Assembly: GCA_028692105.1 (NCBI GenBank)
Contig: JAQUYC010000001.1
Coordinates: 124,001 to 188,000, forward strand
Direction: 5' to 3'
DNA length: 64,000 nt
DNA from: Eubacteriales bacterium
Lineage (GTDB): Bacteria; Bacillota; Clostridia; Peptostreptococcales; Anaerovoracaceae
Below the pieces are notes generated by a model that saw only the letters and a list, made by a program, of their open reading frames with translations, did not search any database and was not told the origin of the DNA. Made by a program: the position numbers and the translations under genes. Below are positions 9,552 to 19,600 of this stretch, in pieces. Positions within the stretch are counted from its first letter, which is position 1. Each line of letters begins with the position of its first letter.

Positions 9552-10937
9552 TCACTGCAGCATCATTCTATCTGCAGCCTTCTTAAGCACTATTCCTGCT
9601 GCAGGGCCTGCGGATTTGCTGCCGGAACCTCCATTTTCCAAGATGACAACAAAAGCAAGCGGGCAATCATCCCTGTCCATGAAACCGGCAAACCATGCAT
9701 GCGGCTTTTGATCTCCTCCCACCTCTGCCGTTCCTGATTTCGCGCAAAGTTTTAGACCATTATAATTCCTTTCTCCGTAAACCTCAATAACATTATTTCG
9801 CATCATATCTCTTAGGATCAACGCTGTCTCTTCCGAAATAATTCGTCTGTCTTTTGATCCGAAGTCAGGCATCAATGAGAGTATCCCTCCGCGATCCTTT
9901 ACGATTTTAGGTGAAACACACACGCCATCATTGGCTATTGAACCAACGTATGTCATAAAAGTTAGTGGATTTGCCGTATCATTGTACTGACCGATTCCTG
10001 CCCAGGCAAGGTCTCCCCCTGTTGCATCTGAAACTTCCGTCTTGCCGATGGCTGTTAAAATTCCATCAACCTTTAGGCTTGTATTAAAACCGGCAATGTC
10101 TGCATATTTTTGTAGAGCGTTGCCTCCCAACTCCAAAGATATCTCTGCAAATGCAACATTACAAGACTGAGCAAGGGCTTGTTTTAAAGTCACATTTCCA
10201 TGCGCAGACGGACACGTCACCTTGTCTCCGTCTATTATCTTCTCACCTTCACATTGGTATACTTTTCCATCAATATTATCAATCATGTCTATTGCCGCTG
10301 CTGCTGTTACCAGTTTAAAAACAGAGCCCGGCGTATAAGCAGCAGATAACAGGCGATTGATATAAGCCCCTTCATATTTGTCAGGATTTCCTTCTATATC
10401 AGGGCGCTTTTCAGGATCAAATGAAGGAGAACTGACCATACAAAGGATTTCTCCGGTCTTGTAATTATATACCCCTATTGTTCCCTTTCTACCATTCAGC
10501 GCTTTATACGCTGCGGAACAGATTTCCGCATCAAGCGTAAGCGTCATGTCGCTGCCCGGCTTGTATCTCTGAGCATTAAACCGATATGCGCCGTTTACCA
10601 TATCCCATCCGGAGAGCCTGTCTCCAAATGCTACCTGCGCACTGGTCACCACATTGCCGTAAGAATCGCCCACAGCATGCATGACAGCCTTTCTTACAAT
10701 TTCATTATCATTATATTTTTGAACTCCGTTTACAGTCTGAAGAAGCACCTCCCCATTCCGATCATAGATTTTCCCGGTTGTCTGCAGCTGACCATTTTTA
10801 TATAAATGCTTATTTGTCGCATGCTGGACCCAGTCGGAAGCATTATTAATATAACTTATAATAAATACAATAAGACCTGATACAAGCAGAAGAGATAGAA
10901 TAAAAAGGGCAAAGGCACGTTTTGTCAATATTTTCAT
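9552..10937 (-). CDS. Class B penicillin-binding protein (peptidoglycan transpeptidase)
   Basis: 461 residues: one N-terminal membrane helix (about 9-31), a short dimerisation region and a C-terminal transpeptidase domain. The active-site motifs are visible: SxxK in TPGSVFKL (Ser near residue 204), SCN, and KSGTAE (near 400) as the KTG motif. It crosslinks peptidoglycan on the outer face of the membrane. It is short for FtsI and lacks PASTA domains; it resembles the PbpA/PBP2-like partners of SEDS proteins. The start follows the FHA-FtsW stop by one base, so the two are translationally coupled and probably form a SEDS-PBP synthase pair. Confidence 0.93.
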   Translation of the reverse strand: MKILTKRAFALFILSLLLVSGLIVFIISYINNASDWVQHATNKHLYKNGQLQTTGKIYDRNGEVLLQTVNGVQKYNDNEIVRKAVMHAVGDSYGNVVTSAQVAFGDRLSGWDMVNGAYRFNAQRYKPGSDMTLTLDAEICSAAYKALNGRKGTIGVYNYKTGEILCMVSSPSFDPEKRPDIEGNPDKYEGAYINRLLSAAYTPGSVFKLVTAAAAIDMIDNIDGKVYQCEGEKIIDGDKVTCPSAHGNVTLKQALAQSCNVAFAEISLELGGNALQKYADIAGFNTSLKVDGILTAIGKTEVSDATGGDLAWAGIGQYNDTANPLTFMTYVGSIANDGVCVSPKIVKDRGGILSLMPDFGSKDRRIISEETALILRDMMRNNVIEVYGERNYNGLKLCAKSGTAEVGGDQKPHAWFAGFMDRDDCPLAFVVILENGGSGSKSAGPAAGIVLKKAADRMMLQ

Positions 10938-10938
10938 C

Positions 10939-12726
10939 TCACTCGACCATACCTTCCTCTATTACTTCTCTCTCCGGCCTTTGCCTTTCATCCGCCGATT
11001 TGATAAACGCCAAAAGAGCCCAGCATACGACCATGGAAGATCCTCCGTTGGATATAAACGGCAATGTCACCCCCGTAAGAGGGAGGAGGTCTATTGAACC
11101 GAATACATTCAGTGCAGTCTGTATCATAAAGATTGAAGCTGCTCCGCAGGCTGATATTGCATAAAAGGAAGATTTACAGCCCCTCATAAGAAACAGCACC
11201 AGGAATGAAAGAAAGATAATCGACATCAATGCGGTGAGGGCAACAATGAGTCCCCATTCTTCACATAGTATTCCAAACACAAGATCGGTATCTGAAGCAG
11301 GAATTCCAACCAGATATCCTTTACCTCCGCCAACTCCTAAAAGTCCTCCGCTTGCTGCTGCAATCAGGGTTCGAGTCTGTTGATATCCGATGGTATCTGC
11401 ATATTCCCATACGTGACCCCATGCCTGAAAACGCGTTGCGATATAAGGCAGAAAGGAAATCACTGCAAAAGCACCAAGAGCGGCTCCCGAAGAAATCAAT
11501 GCGATGGTTCTGATATCTCCTGAACGCATAAACGCTATCACAAGGAATGCAGTAAAGAAAACCACTGAAGTACCTAAATCTCTGATTATAATGAGGGCAC
11601 CTATGCATGTGCCCGAAAAGCCGATAAAGGCTGTCAGGTTGCGTGTTGTCAGGAGCTTATTGAGTGTGGCTGTCCCTGCCAGTACAAAGGCAAACTTGAC
11701 AAACTCCATGGGCTGAAAGGTAATAAAGCCTAAATCTATCCAATTTTTTGCACCAAATCGGTATTCGCCGATGGTAAGATTCATCAGAATCAGTATCAGT
11801 GCACATACGACAATAATATATTTAAACTTGCGTCCTCTTCCAAGATCTTTTATTATGACTTGAACAGCAGTGTAAACTATCATGCCCAAAATGATCGCGA
11901 TGGATTGTTTCATTAGATGATCGGGATATACAGCTGCTACTACAAGCAGATTAAGCCCGCACAGTGAAAAAATCAGCAGTTCCAGCTCCATATATTTTCT
12001 GCTAAACCGGCACAGGAAAAAATAATAGATGCATTCAGCCAAAATATATAAACCAAAAGGAAGAGGAATACTTAGATGAGTACCCTCTCCTATGCAAGTC
12101 AGGTATATCTGTATACCACCAAGGAATTGAAATGCAAGGATCAACAGGAGTGTTTTTATATTATTGAATGAGCTTCCGTGATTAATAAGCCAGTTCAGCT
12201 TGCCTTTTGGTTCAATAGTCTCACACCCATCTTCCGCAGCAAGAAATAAGAACTCAGCCCCGGCAAAGGAAATAATATCACCGGCGTCAACAGGCCTTGA
12301 CTGATCCGGCTTTTCTCCATTCACCTCAACTCCGCCCTTGGAGCCGAGATCTGTGACAGTCCAGCCATTTTCTCCGTATGAAAGAACCGCATGACTGCGC
12401 GATATGAAAGGAAGGTTTATCACAATGTCAGACAGCCTGCTTCGACCAATTGAATTTTCCCAGTGTTTCAGCGGGATCCGGTAACCTTCCTTTGTTTCCA
12501 GGAACCCCCAGATATGATTAGGACCTCCGTCCCTCAAAAGAGGCAGAATACATCGAAAAAGTATTAATACTGACAACACAGGAAATATCCATCGCACTAT
12601 AAGTGTATAAAATTCCGCCAATTCCAGTGGATTTGACATGTATATACCAATAGTAGCCCCGACATTCTCCATCAGGGCTACTATCTCATTATAATATAGT
12701 TTTACACTCTCTATCATAAACCCCAT
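10939..12726 (-). CDS. FHA-domain fused to FtsW/RodA/SpoVE-type SEDS glycosyltransferase
   Basis: 595 residues. A membrane helix (about 40-62) precedes an FHA phosphothreonine-binding domain (about 75-145) with the conserved GRS, SRSH and NG elements. A FtsW/RodA/SpoVE domain of about ten helices follows, containing GEYRFGAKNWIDLG and the C-terminal LPFISNGGSS loop. SEDS proteins polymerise lipid II into glycan chains with a class B PBP, which here is the next gene. The fused FHA domain suggests that Ser/Thr kinase signalling (PrkC/PknB-type) recruits or controls the pair. Similar FHA-FtsW-PBP arrangements occur in other Clostridia. The ATG at 12726 has an aaagga ribosome site. Confidence 0.93.
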   Translation of the reverse strand: MGFMIESVKLYYNEIVALMENVGATIGIYMSNPLELAEFYTLIVRWIFPVLSVLILFRCILPLLRDGGPNHIWGFLETKEGYRIPLKHWENSIGRSRLSDIVINLPFISRSHAVLSYGENGWTVTDLGSKGGVEVNGEKPDQSRPVDAGDIISFAGAEFLFLAAEDGCETIEPKGKLNWLINHGSSFNNIKTLLLILAFQFLGGIQIYLTCIGEGTHLSIPLPFGLYILAECIYYFFLCRFSRKYMELELLIFSLCGLNLLVVAAVYPDHLMKQSIAIILGMIVYTAVQVIIKDLGRGRKFKYIIVVCALILILMNLTIGEYRFGAKNWIDLGFITFQPMEFVKFAFVLAGTATLNKLLTTRNLTAFIGFSGTCIGALIIIRDLGTSVVFFTAFLVIAFMRSGDIRTIALISSGAALGAFAVISFLPYIATRFQAWGHVWEYADTIGYQQTRTLIAAASGGLLGVGGGKGYLVGIPASDTDLVFGILCEEWGLIVALTALMSIIFLSFLVLFLMRGCKSSFYAISACGAASIFMIQTALNVFGSIDLLPLTGVTLPFISNGGSSMVVCWALLAFIKSADERQRPEREVIEEGMVE

Positions 12727-12807
12727 AATAATCCTTTTCCAGCAAAATCATCTTATGGCATGTCATTGTAAATAGCCTGTTTGGCTTGTTTAATTATTAT
12801 TTACCAT

Positions 12808-13551
12808 TTACTTAATTTCAAATTCGCAGTGGACGATGGCAGTAATTTCTTTTTCTAGAGAATATGTATCGTTCATTCCGTAATCAGATACTTCATTTGA
12901 ATAAAGAGGTGTAATCTGAATCACCCCCATATCAGCATAAGTCAATTTGCCAAGTGTGTTGCCAGCATTTTCCGCAATCATCTCAGCACGTTTTTTTGCA
13001 TCCTTGGTTGCCTCCGCCAGCATGGTAACCTTCATGTCCGCGATCTTCGTGTACATATACTGCGGGGGGTTAGACTGGAACTGAATACCTTCATTAATAA
13101 GCTCCGTGACATTTCTGGATATTTCAGTCACCTTGTCAATCTCTTCGGAGCTTATTGTAACAGTCTGGTATAATTCATAATAGTCAATATCACTGGTGTA
13201 CTGACCGTTTGGCAATACAACATAATAAGTATTGGTATTAATAGAAGAAAATACGATTTTTTCCTCCGGGACATCATGCTTTACAAGGTAATCCATGACT
13301 CTATTCCTGTCAGTTTCCAATTGCGCATATGCATCCTGGAGCGACGGCGATTTTGCATTGAAGCTTCCTGTCCATACGATAAGATCAGAGGTGATCTGCT
13401 GCTTCGCTGATCCTGTGACTATGATACGGTTGTTATCACCTTTAATCTTCGCAACACCATCAGCTAAAATAAACGAAGCCGCAACAATTGCAATGGCAGC
13501 AATGACTGCGATAATTACGTTTCCTGTTATTTTACTTTTAAGTTCATTCAT
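12808..13551 (-). CDS. SIMPL-domain (DUF541) protein
   Basis: 247 residues with one N-terminal helix (about 11-29) followed by a SIMPL/DUF541 domain: the opening VTGSAKQQITSDLIVW, the KRAEMIAENAG helix and a C-terminal beta strand ending in EFEIK. The family includes E. coli YggE and the mammalian SIMPL protein; the bacterial members form periplasmic or surface oligomers linked to oxidative-stress resistance, without known catalysis. The N-terminal helix may be an uncleaved anchor or a signal peptide. Neighbours on both sides are on the same strand but are separated by 81 and 133 bases. Confidence 0.87.
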   Translation of the reverse strand: MNELKSKITGNVIIAVIAAIAIVAASFILADGVAKIKGDNNRIIVTGSAKQQITSDLIVWTGSFNAKSPSLQDAYAQLETDRNRVMDYLVKHDVPEEKIVFSSINTNTYYVVLPNGQYTSDIDYYELYQTVTISSEEIDKVTEISRNVTELINEGIQFQSNPPQYMYTKIADMKVTMLAEATKDAKKRAEMIAENAGNTLGKLTYADMGVIQITPLYSNEVSDYGMNDTYSLEKEITAIVHCEFEIK

Positions 13552-13684
13552 AACGTGTATCCCATATCCTTTCCCCGACTTTCAGTTTTAACTAATAGAG
13601 TTTAGACACCGGTCACAGCAAAAATGTTCCATTCTCAGAATTCAAATCCAGCTTGTTAGCTGATACGCAAAAGGATTACGTTGA

Positions 13685-14845
13685 TCAATAAAAAAGGTCT
13701 TTTATAATGCCTGCTCCTGCAATAAATGTCCCTATAGATGCCCCCATGTTCGCCATAAAAATCACAAGAATGATTCTTAAAAACCTGTTTCTGAAAAAAC
13801 CTTTGGCACTGAAGATGTCCTCCGAAACATTCTGCAGATCTTTAACGGTTGGTTTTTTAATTGAAGCTTCTACCAAACCGGTAAACCATCCGCATGCAAG
13901 GATCGGGTTCAAGGTGGTGAATGGAGCAGCCACAAAGGATGTAAGTATGCTGAGCGGATGAGCTAAAGAAAAAGCTGTAAATAATGCTGCCAATGCCCCT
14001 GTCCATAAGACCCATGCAGATAATTGCTGCAATCCTGTCTGCAGATTCAGGGCAAAAGCATATATCAGCAAACCGATTATAACGGCAGGAATAATCCATC
14101 CTGCGATTTTCGAAAAATAACTGCGAGGCGAAACGAATGAAAGCAGCTCAATATCCTGTGTCTTATAGATTTCTTCTTTTATTCCGGGTACATGCGCGCC
14201 TCCAAGTACAGCAACAACCTTTTTACCCGGAGCATTTTTTATATTATGGGCCAGATACTGATCACGTTCTCCAATCAGGATATCCCCGATTTTGGGAAAC
14301 TCTTTCCTCATACCCGCCATGACTGATTTCAGCATATCTTCCTGCAGTAGATCCTGCAGATCCTGGCTTGTTATGTCATCATCATCGTCTGCAGAGAATA
14401 TTAGACTGACAAATAGCTTGGATTTTTCCCACAGGCTGAGTTTACGCCAGATTCGCATAAATGTCGTCTGTATGCTTCGATCAGCTAATACAAGCTCCGC
14501 CCCGATTTCTTTTGCGCTTTCGATACCCTGTATCATTTCACCGCCTACCGGAGTATCAAGCTTTTTTGCCATCCTTTTCTGATAGGAGCCTAAAGCAAGA
14601 TTCGCCATAAGAAAGCCGACTTTTTTTGATTTGATTACTGTAACTATATCTGTATTTTCCCATGACTTCGGGTTTTGCATATTTTTGTAGCGGTCTTCAT
14701 CCAGCTCTATACATACACTGTCCGGTCTTTCTTCTTCGATCACTTGCTTAACGAGCTCTTTGCTTTCTTTTGATACATGAGCCGTTGCTATCAGTATTAT
14801 TTCTTTATCTTTATAAAACAATCTTGTGACATTATTTTCGTTCAT
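13685..14845 (-). CDS. TraB/PrgY/GumN-family membrane protein
   Basis: 386 residues. A TraB domain (about 1-210) has the N-terminal IATAHVSKESKELVKQVI, the CIELDEDRY motif and the later VLGGAHVPG motif, the paired GxxH signatures of this family. Three or four hydrophobic helices follow (about 235-385). The family is linked to pheromone shutdown (PrgY, TraB) and, through Tiki-type relatives, to metal-dependent peptidase activity. Whether this protein is proteolytic is unknown. An ATG with weak upstream Shine-Dalgarno pairing was taken because the first TraB strand starts immediately. Confidence 0.88.
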   Translation of the reverse strand: MNENNVTRLFYKDKEIILIATAHVSKESKELVKQVIEEERPDSVCIELDEDRYKNMQNPKSWENTDIVTVIKSKKVGFLMANLALGSYQKRMAKKLDTPVGGEMIQGIESAKEIGAELVLADRSIQTTFMRIWRKLSLWEKSKLFVSLIFSADDDDDITSQDLQDLLQEDMLKSVMAGMRKEFPKIGDILIGERDQYLAHNIKNAPGKKVVAVLGGAHVPGIKEEIYKTQDIELLSFVSPRSYFSKIAGWIIPAVIIGLLIYAFALNLQTGLQQLSAWVLWTGALAALFTAFSLAHPLSILTSFVAAPFTTLNPILACGWFTGLVEASIKKPTVKDLQNVSEDIFSAKGFFRNRFLRIILVIFMANMGASIGTFIAGAGIIKDLFY

Positions 14846-14932
14846 ATTTCACCATCCAATTGTGACGCAATTTTTGTACTCAATTAATATCTATTATCTA
14901 TCCTTTAGCTTTATTTTTCAATAAAAATATAA

Positions 14933-14961
14933 AATCTCCATAAATTCTATTCATGGAGATT
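14933..14961 (-). terminator. Terminator of the radical SAM gene
   Basis: A 9-bp stem (AATCTCCAT with ATGGAGATT) with an 11-base loop. On the minus strand it is followed by ttatatttttatt, which fits intrinsic termination downstream of the radical SAM gene. Confidence 0.65.
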
Positions 14962-15042
14962 GTTTACCTGATTCAGATAATCTGCCTGTTTAAATTTACC
15001 CAACGGCCCTTAGAACCAGGCAGAATGTTAAGTCTGTATGTT

Positions 15043-16413
15043 TTATACTGCCTTATCGGATGTATCTGTTGTCTTTTCCGCCCATAGTCTGTCTGCGGTG
15101 AATGACCAATTCTCTGCTGCAGCCACACATTTTTCTGAGAGAGCCTGCACGTCTTCCGGGCGCTTCATATCTGTAGATGCAGCTCCGGACTTTGTGACCA
15201 TTTCAGGTAATCTGTCCGGATTATCCAGAAGCGGACAAGGCCTTAGGTGATTATTATTAAACGGCTGATTTTCACGGTACTGCATAAACAGCGGTGACTG
15301 ATAAGCCTCGAGCAATGTCTTTTCGTGAATATTGGAATCGGAGTAATGAATGAATGCACATGGCTCAATATCACCATTTGCATTTATATGTATATAGCAT
15401 CGTCCTCCGGCGATACATCCTTTCACATATTCACCGTCATTCCAGAAGTCCAGAGTAAAAATTGGTTTTATCTCTCTGAATTTACGAATCTGGTGATACA
15501 TGAACTCACGCTGCTCCGCAGTTGCCATAAGTTCAGGCACTGCATCAACGCCAACAGGCATATAGGTAAAGAACCATGCGAATTTTGCGCCTTTGGCTAT
15601 CATGTCGTCAAAATATTCCTCACTGCCTATGGCCTCTGAATTCTTGCTGGTATAACAGCATGATATTCCAAAAGGAAGCTTTTTCTTTTTCAGCAGATTC
15701 ATCGCTTTCACAACAGAAGCATAGGCTCCCTTACCGCGCCGGAAATCAGTTGCCTCTTCAAAGCCTTCTACGCTTATCGCCGGGATAAAGTTCCTTACTC
15801 TAAGCATTTCATCTGCGAATTCATCGTCTATCAGAGTTGCGTTAGTAAATGAAAGGAACGCACAATCGTTGTGTTTTTCGCATAGCTTGATGATGTCATC
15901 TTTTCTGACCAAAGGCTCTCCTCCGGAGTAAAGATACATATAGGTTCCCATTTTCTTTCCCTGCATGATGATACTATCTAAAGTATCGAAGTCCATATTC
16001 ATGCTTTTGCCGTAATCTGCTGCCCAGCAGCCTGTACAGTGAAGATTGCAGGCAGAAGTTGGATCCATTAAAATAGCCCATGGAACATTGCAGCTTTTCT
16101 CTTTCTCAATTTTCGCTTGCTTTCTGAGTCCTAATATTGTGGCATTTATGATAAAGTTTTTAAAAAGCGTTCTTCTTACATTATCATCAATATCTGTCCA
16201 GAGGCTTTTCACTAACTTATACCAGTGGCTGTCTGTATCAGCAAGTACATTTTTAATCGAATTGAACTCCGCTTTTACAGTACCTTCCTTATCAAACTTC
16301 TCTACCCAATCAAGGATTTTAGGGATGTTTTTATCGGGATCATCATCCAAATAACTAAGAACCCTTTTTAATCCAAGACTTTGTAAATTTTCTACTATTG
16401 TTTTGCTGCCCAT
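15043..16413 (-). CDS. Radical SAM/SPASM-domain protein, substrate unknown
   Basis: 456 residues from the ATG at 16413, which has a gaggtga ribosome site; an in-frame upstream extension lacks one. An N-terminal helical region of about 110 residues precedes the radical SAM core. The core has the cluster motif CNLHCTGC (near residue 125) and the SAM-binding GGEP. A SPASM-like region contains GCIAGGRCYIHINANG, EPC and RPCPLL, consistent with a second iron-sulfur site. Such proteins modify peptides or carry out other radical reactions. No precursor peptide gene is visible nearby, so the target is open. It is monocistronic between a hairpin terminator downstream and the beta-glucan synthase terminator upstream. 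Confidence 0.85.
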   Translation of the reverse strand: MGSKTIVENLQSLGLKRVLSYLDDDPDKNIPKILDWVEKFDKEGTVKAEFNSIKNVLADTDSHWYKLVKSLWTDIDDNVRRTLFKNFIINATILGLRKQAKIEKEKSCNVPWAILMDPTSACNLHCTGCWAADYGKSMNMDFDTLDSIIMQGKKMGTYMYLYSGGEPLVRKDDIIKLCEKHNDCAFLSFTNATLIDDEFADEMLRVRNFIPAISVEGFEEATDFRRGKGAYASVVKAMNLLKKKKLPFGISCCYTSKNSEAIGSEEYFDDMIAKGAKFAWFFTYMPVGVDAVPELMATAEQREFMYHQIRKFREIKPIFTLDFWNDGEYVKGCIAGGRCYIHINANGDIEPCAFIHYSDSNIHEKTLLEAYQSPLFMQYRENQPFNNNHLRPCPLLDNPDRLPEMVTKSGAASTDMKRPEDVQALSEKCVAAAENWSFTADRLWAEKTTDTSDKAV

Positions 16414-16571
16414 GACATTCACCTCATCTTTTTTACTTTGCGATGTTAATGACATAATTCAAAATCGCCCGTTTCCTGTTTTCAGGTATTACTATAGTAT
16501 ATGAATATATCAGCAAAGAAATGAAGGTGATCATTGTTGAGTCAGATCGGAATAATGAGAGTGATTAAAGA

Positions 16572-16593
16572 AAAGGCCTTTGATAAGGCCTTT
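16572..16593 (-). terminator. Terminator of the cyclic beta-glucan synthase gene
   Basis: AAAGGCCTT and AAGGCCTTT form a perfect 9-bp stem with a 4-base loop. On the minus strand it is followed by ttttctttaat, 23 bases beyond the synthase stop. Confidence 0.7.
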
Positions 16594-16615
16594 AGAGACA
16601 AGAAGAAAAATTGTA

Positions 16616-19600
16616 TCAAATATAATTTAAAGGGGTTCCCATTAAAACTTCTACGTCATGGCGTTTTTTATCGTTTTTCAGCTCTATTTCATTCCCATTC
16701 AGAACTTTTCCGTCCACAGTAATGCTGGCAACACCTCTGCAGACCATGTCAGGATTTATTACTTTAATATTGTATGTTGTTTTAATGTAATTGTATTTAA
16801 GAATATATTCTTTCCACTTCTTTGGAATGCATGGATCTATAATCAGTTTGTCCGCATATTTTCTGAAACCTAAAATGTTTTCGAGACCTGCCTTATAAAT
16901 CCAGTTTGCGGAACCGGTATACCAGGTCCACCCTCCTCTCCCAGTATGGGGATGAACAGCATACACATCGGCAGGCACTGCATAAGGCTCTGTTTTGTAA
17001 ATAGAACACTCTCTATCGGTTCTGGTATGGTTGATCGGATTGACTAATCTAAATAGTTCGCCTGCCTTATCCCCGTTTCCAAGCATGGCAAATGCCATAA
17101 TTACCCATGCTGCTGCATGAGTATACTGTCCTCCGTTTTCCCTTACTCCCGGTACGTATCCTTTTATATAACCCGGCTCCGAATCACCGTCATTAAATGG
17201 CGGTGTCAATAACTTAATCAGCCCCTCCTCATGCATTACAAGATAATCTTCGATAGAGTTCATGGCAATTACAGCTCTTTCAATATCTCCTTTTCCTGAT
17301 ATGACAGCCCAACTCTGTGTCAGAGAGTCTATTTTACATTCTTTTTTCCGTACAGAACCTAAAGGCTCACCATCGTCAAAAAAGGCTCTGACATACCAAT
17401 TCCCGTCCCAGCAGTTTTTTTCGATAGCATCAGTTACCGTATTCCCCAATATTTCATATTTTTCCGCTCTCGTATCATCTTTCATGCAGCGGCAGATCGG
17501 TATGAACTTCTGCAATGTTGAATACAGGAACCATCCCAGCCAGACACTCTCCCCTTTTCCGCCGTTTCCGACCGTGTTCATGCCATCATTCCAGTCCCCT
17601 CCGCCGATAAGCGGAAGCCCTCTTTCTCCAAATTTCAACGCATTTTCAACAGCACGTATGCAGTGAGCATAAAGGGAAGCCGTTTCCTTTGTGATCCCCG
17701 GCTGGAAATACCTTTCATTTTCATATCCCTTTAAAATGTCTCCTTCCAGAAATGGAATCTGTCTATTCAGTACTTCAAAATCCCCTGTTATCCTGATATA
17801 TTCGGCAGTGACATACGGAAGCCATAAATAATCATCAGATATTCTTGTCCTGGTTCCTTTTCCGGCAGGCTCATGCCACCAGTGAAGAACATCACCCTCT
17901 ATGAACTGATGCGCTGCATGTTTCAGGATTTGTTTTTCAGCAATTTCTGGCCATACCACGGCTGCGGACAGGCAGTCCTGCAGCTGATCCCTGAAGCCAA
18001 AGGCGCCGCCTGCCTGATAGAAAGCTGATCTTGACCAAAGACGGCAAGAAATGGTCTGGTATAATAGCCAGCCGTTCATCATGATGTTCATGGAAGGATC
18101 CGGAGTGTTAACCTGGATAGTCTGAAGCTTTTCCTGCCAGAATTCTTTTACTTCCATTAACGATTCTTTCGCTTTTTCAGTATTCCGAAAAGCAGCAGCC
18201 AGCTCACGAACTTCTTCTTTGCTGCGCGCCATTCCGAGCAGAAAAACAATTTCCGAGGTTTCATTTGCCTTTAAATTTATATGGACCTGCATAGCGGCAC
18301 ACGGATCATAACATGCTCCTGATCTACCGGATAATTTATTGCGTTTTAAGGAATCAGGCGCGTTTGTTCCTCCCGAACCGAGAAATTCATTTCTGTCTCC
18401 TGTAATGTATCGCTCTTCCGCAGAAGTATCCATAAAACAGACCCTGTCAGCAAATTCCCTGTTATACCGGTTCTCGATCATCAGAACTCCTTCCTCGCTC
18501 TGTGAACTCATCAGATGCATGGAAGTTTCCCTCGTATTTACTCCTAAAACAGGTTTTAAATAATATGTTATGCTTATAGTTTTATCTTCATTGCTTTTAT
18601 TGCTAAGCTGTATGATACTTATCTTTACACTTTCCTTTACAGGGACAAACTGAACCAGACTTTGCAATACTCCGTGACTTTCATGATGAAATTCCGTATA
18701 TCCAAAACCGTGTCTTATTATATAATCTTCTTTTTCTCTTATGGGCAGCGGTGTAATTGACCATAGTTCTTTATTTTCATCGCATAAATAGAATATTTCT
18801 CCTTGACCGTCACTGACAGGATCATTGGACCATGTCGAAATCTTGTTCTCGCGGCTATTTTCACACCAAGAAAAACCGCCTCCGGCCTCAGTTACCATGA
18901 AACCAAAGTCAGGATTCGAGATTACATTTACCCAGGGGGCCGGCGTCATTTGTTCATCAGCAAGCCTGATTACATACTCCCTGCCGTCACTGCTGAAACC
19001 TCCTGATCCATTGAAGAATTGAAGCTCATTTACATCAGCAACGCGTTTGCCATATAACGGTGTTTGCTTTCTTTTTACAATATGCTGATGCTCAGCCATA
19101 TTGACAGGCTTTGGCTTTTTCGTATCGTTTTCCGGTAAGGACCGAGTAATATTATTAGGATATTCAGACATCATCTGCTCTTTCATGGTGCCGCCATCAC
19201 CCGTAAATATCAATCTGGCCACAGCATATAGAAGCTCTAAGTCACCGTCCGACATAGTATTTGAATTGATAAGGAAGATATCATTATGATGATTGCACGC
19301 GTCATATGTCTGATTTGAATGAATAATTTCTGCAATCAATGAATAGACCGGGTTTGAATAACTGTTCTCCTCCCGGATCAGAATAACCAAATCAACTCTT
19401 AGGTCTTTAGTGCGCCAGTATTCATGCGCTTTAAGTACCTCGTAAAGGATCTCTGCCTCTTCCGTTTTATGGATTACCATAAGAATAATCGGCCTGTCTC
19501 CGGATATCCCATACGGCCATAAAGACGACTGCCCTTTTCTGTTGGCCTTAATGATGTCCCTGTATTTTAGTCTTTGCGGACTGATAAACAAAATGTCGGA

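Noticed and set aside
13681..13688. TTGATCAA near the end of the TraB gene as an FNR site
   Set aside because: The half-sites touch, without the 4-base spacer, and overlap the coding end with no promoter nearby.
16534..16722. Short plus-strand frame at the end of the glucan synthase gene
   Set aside because: It runs through the terminator hairpin and antisense to the synthase, with no ribosome site.
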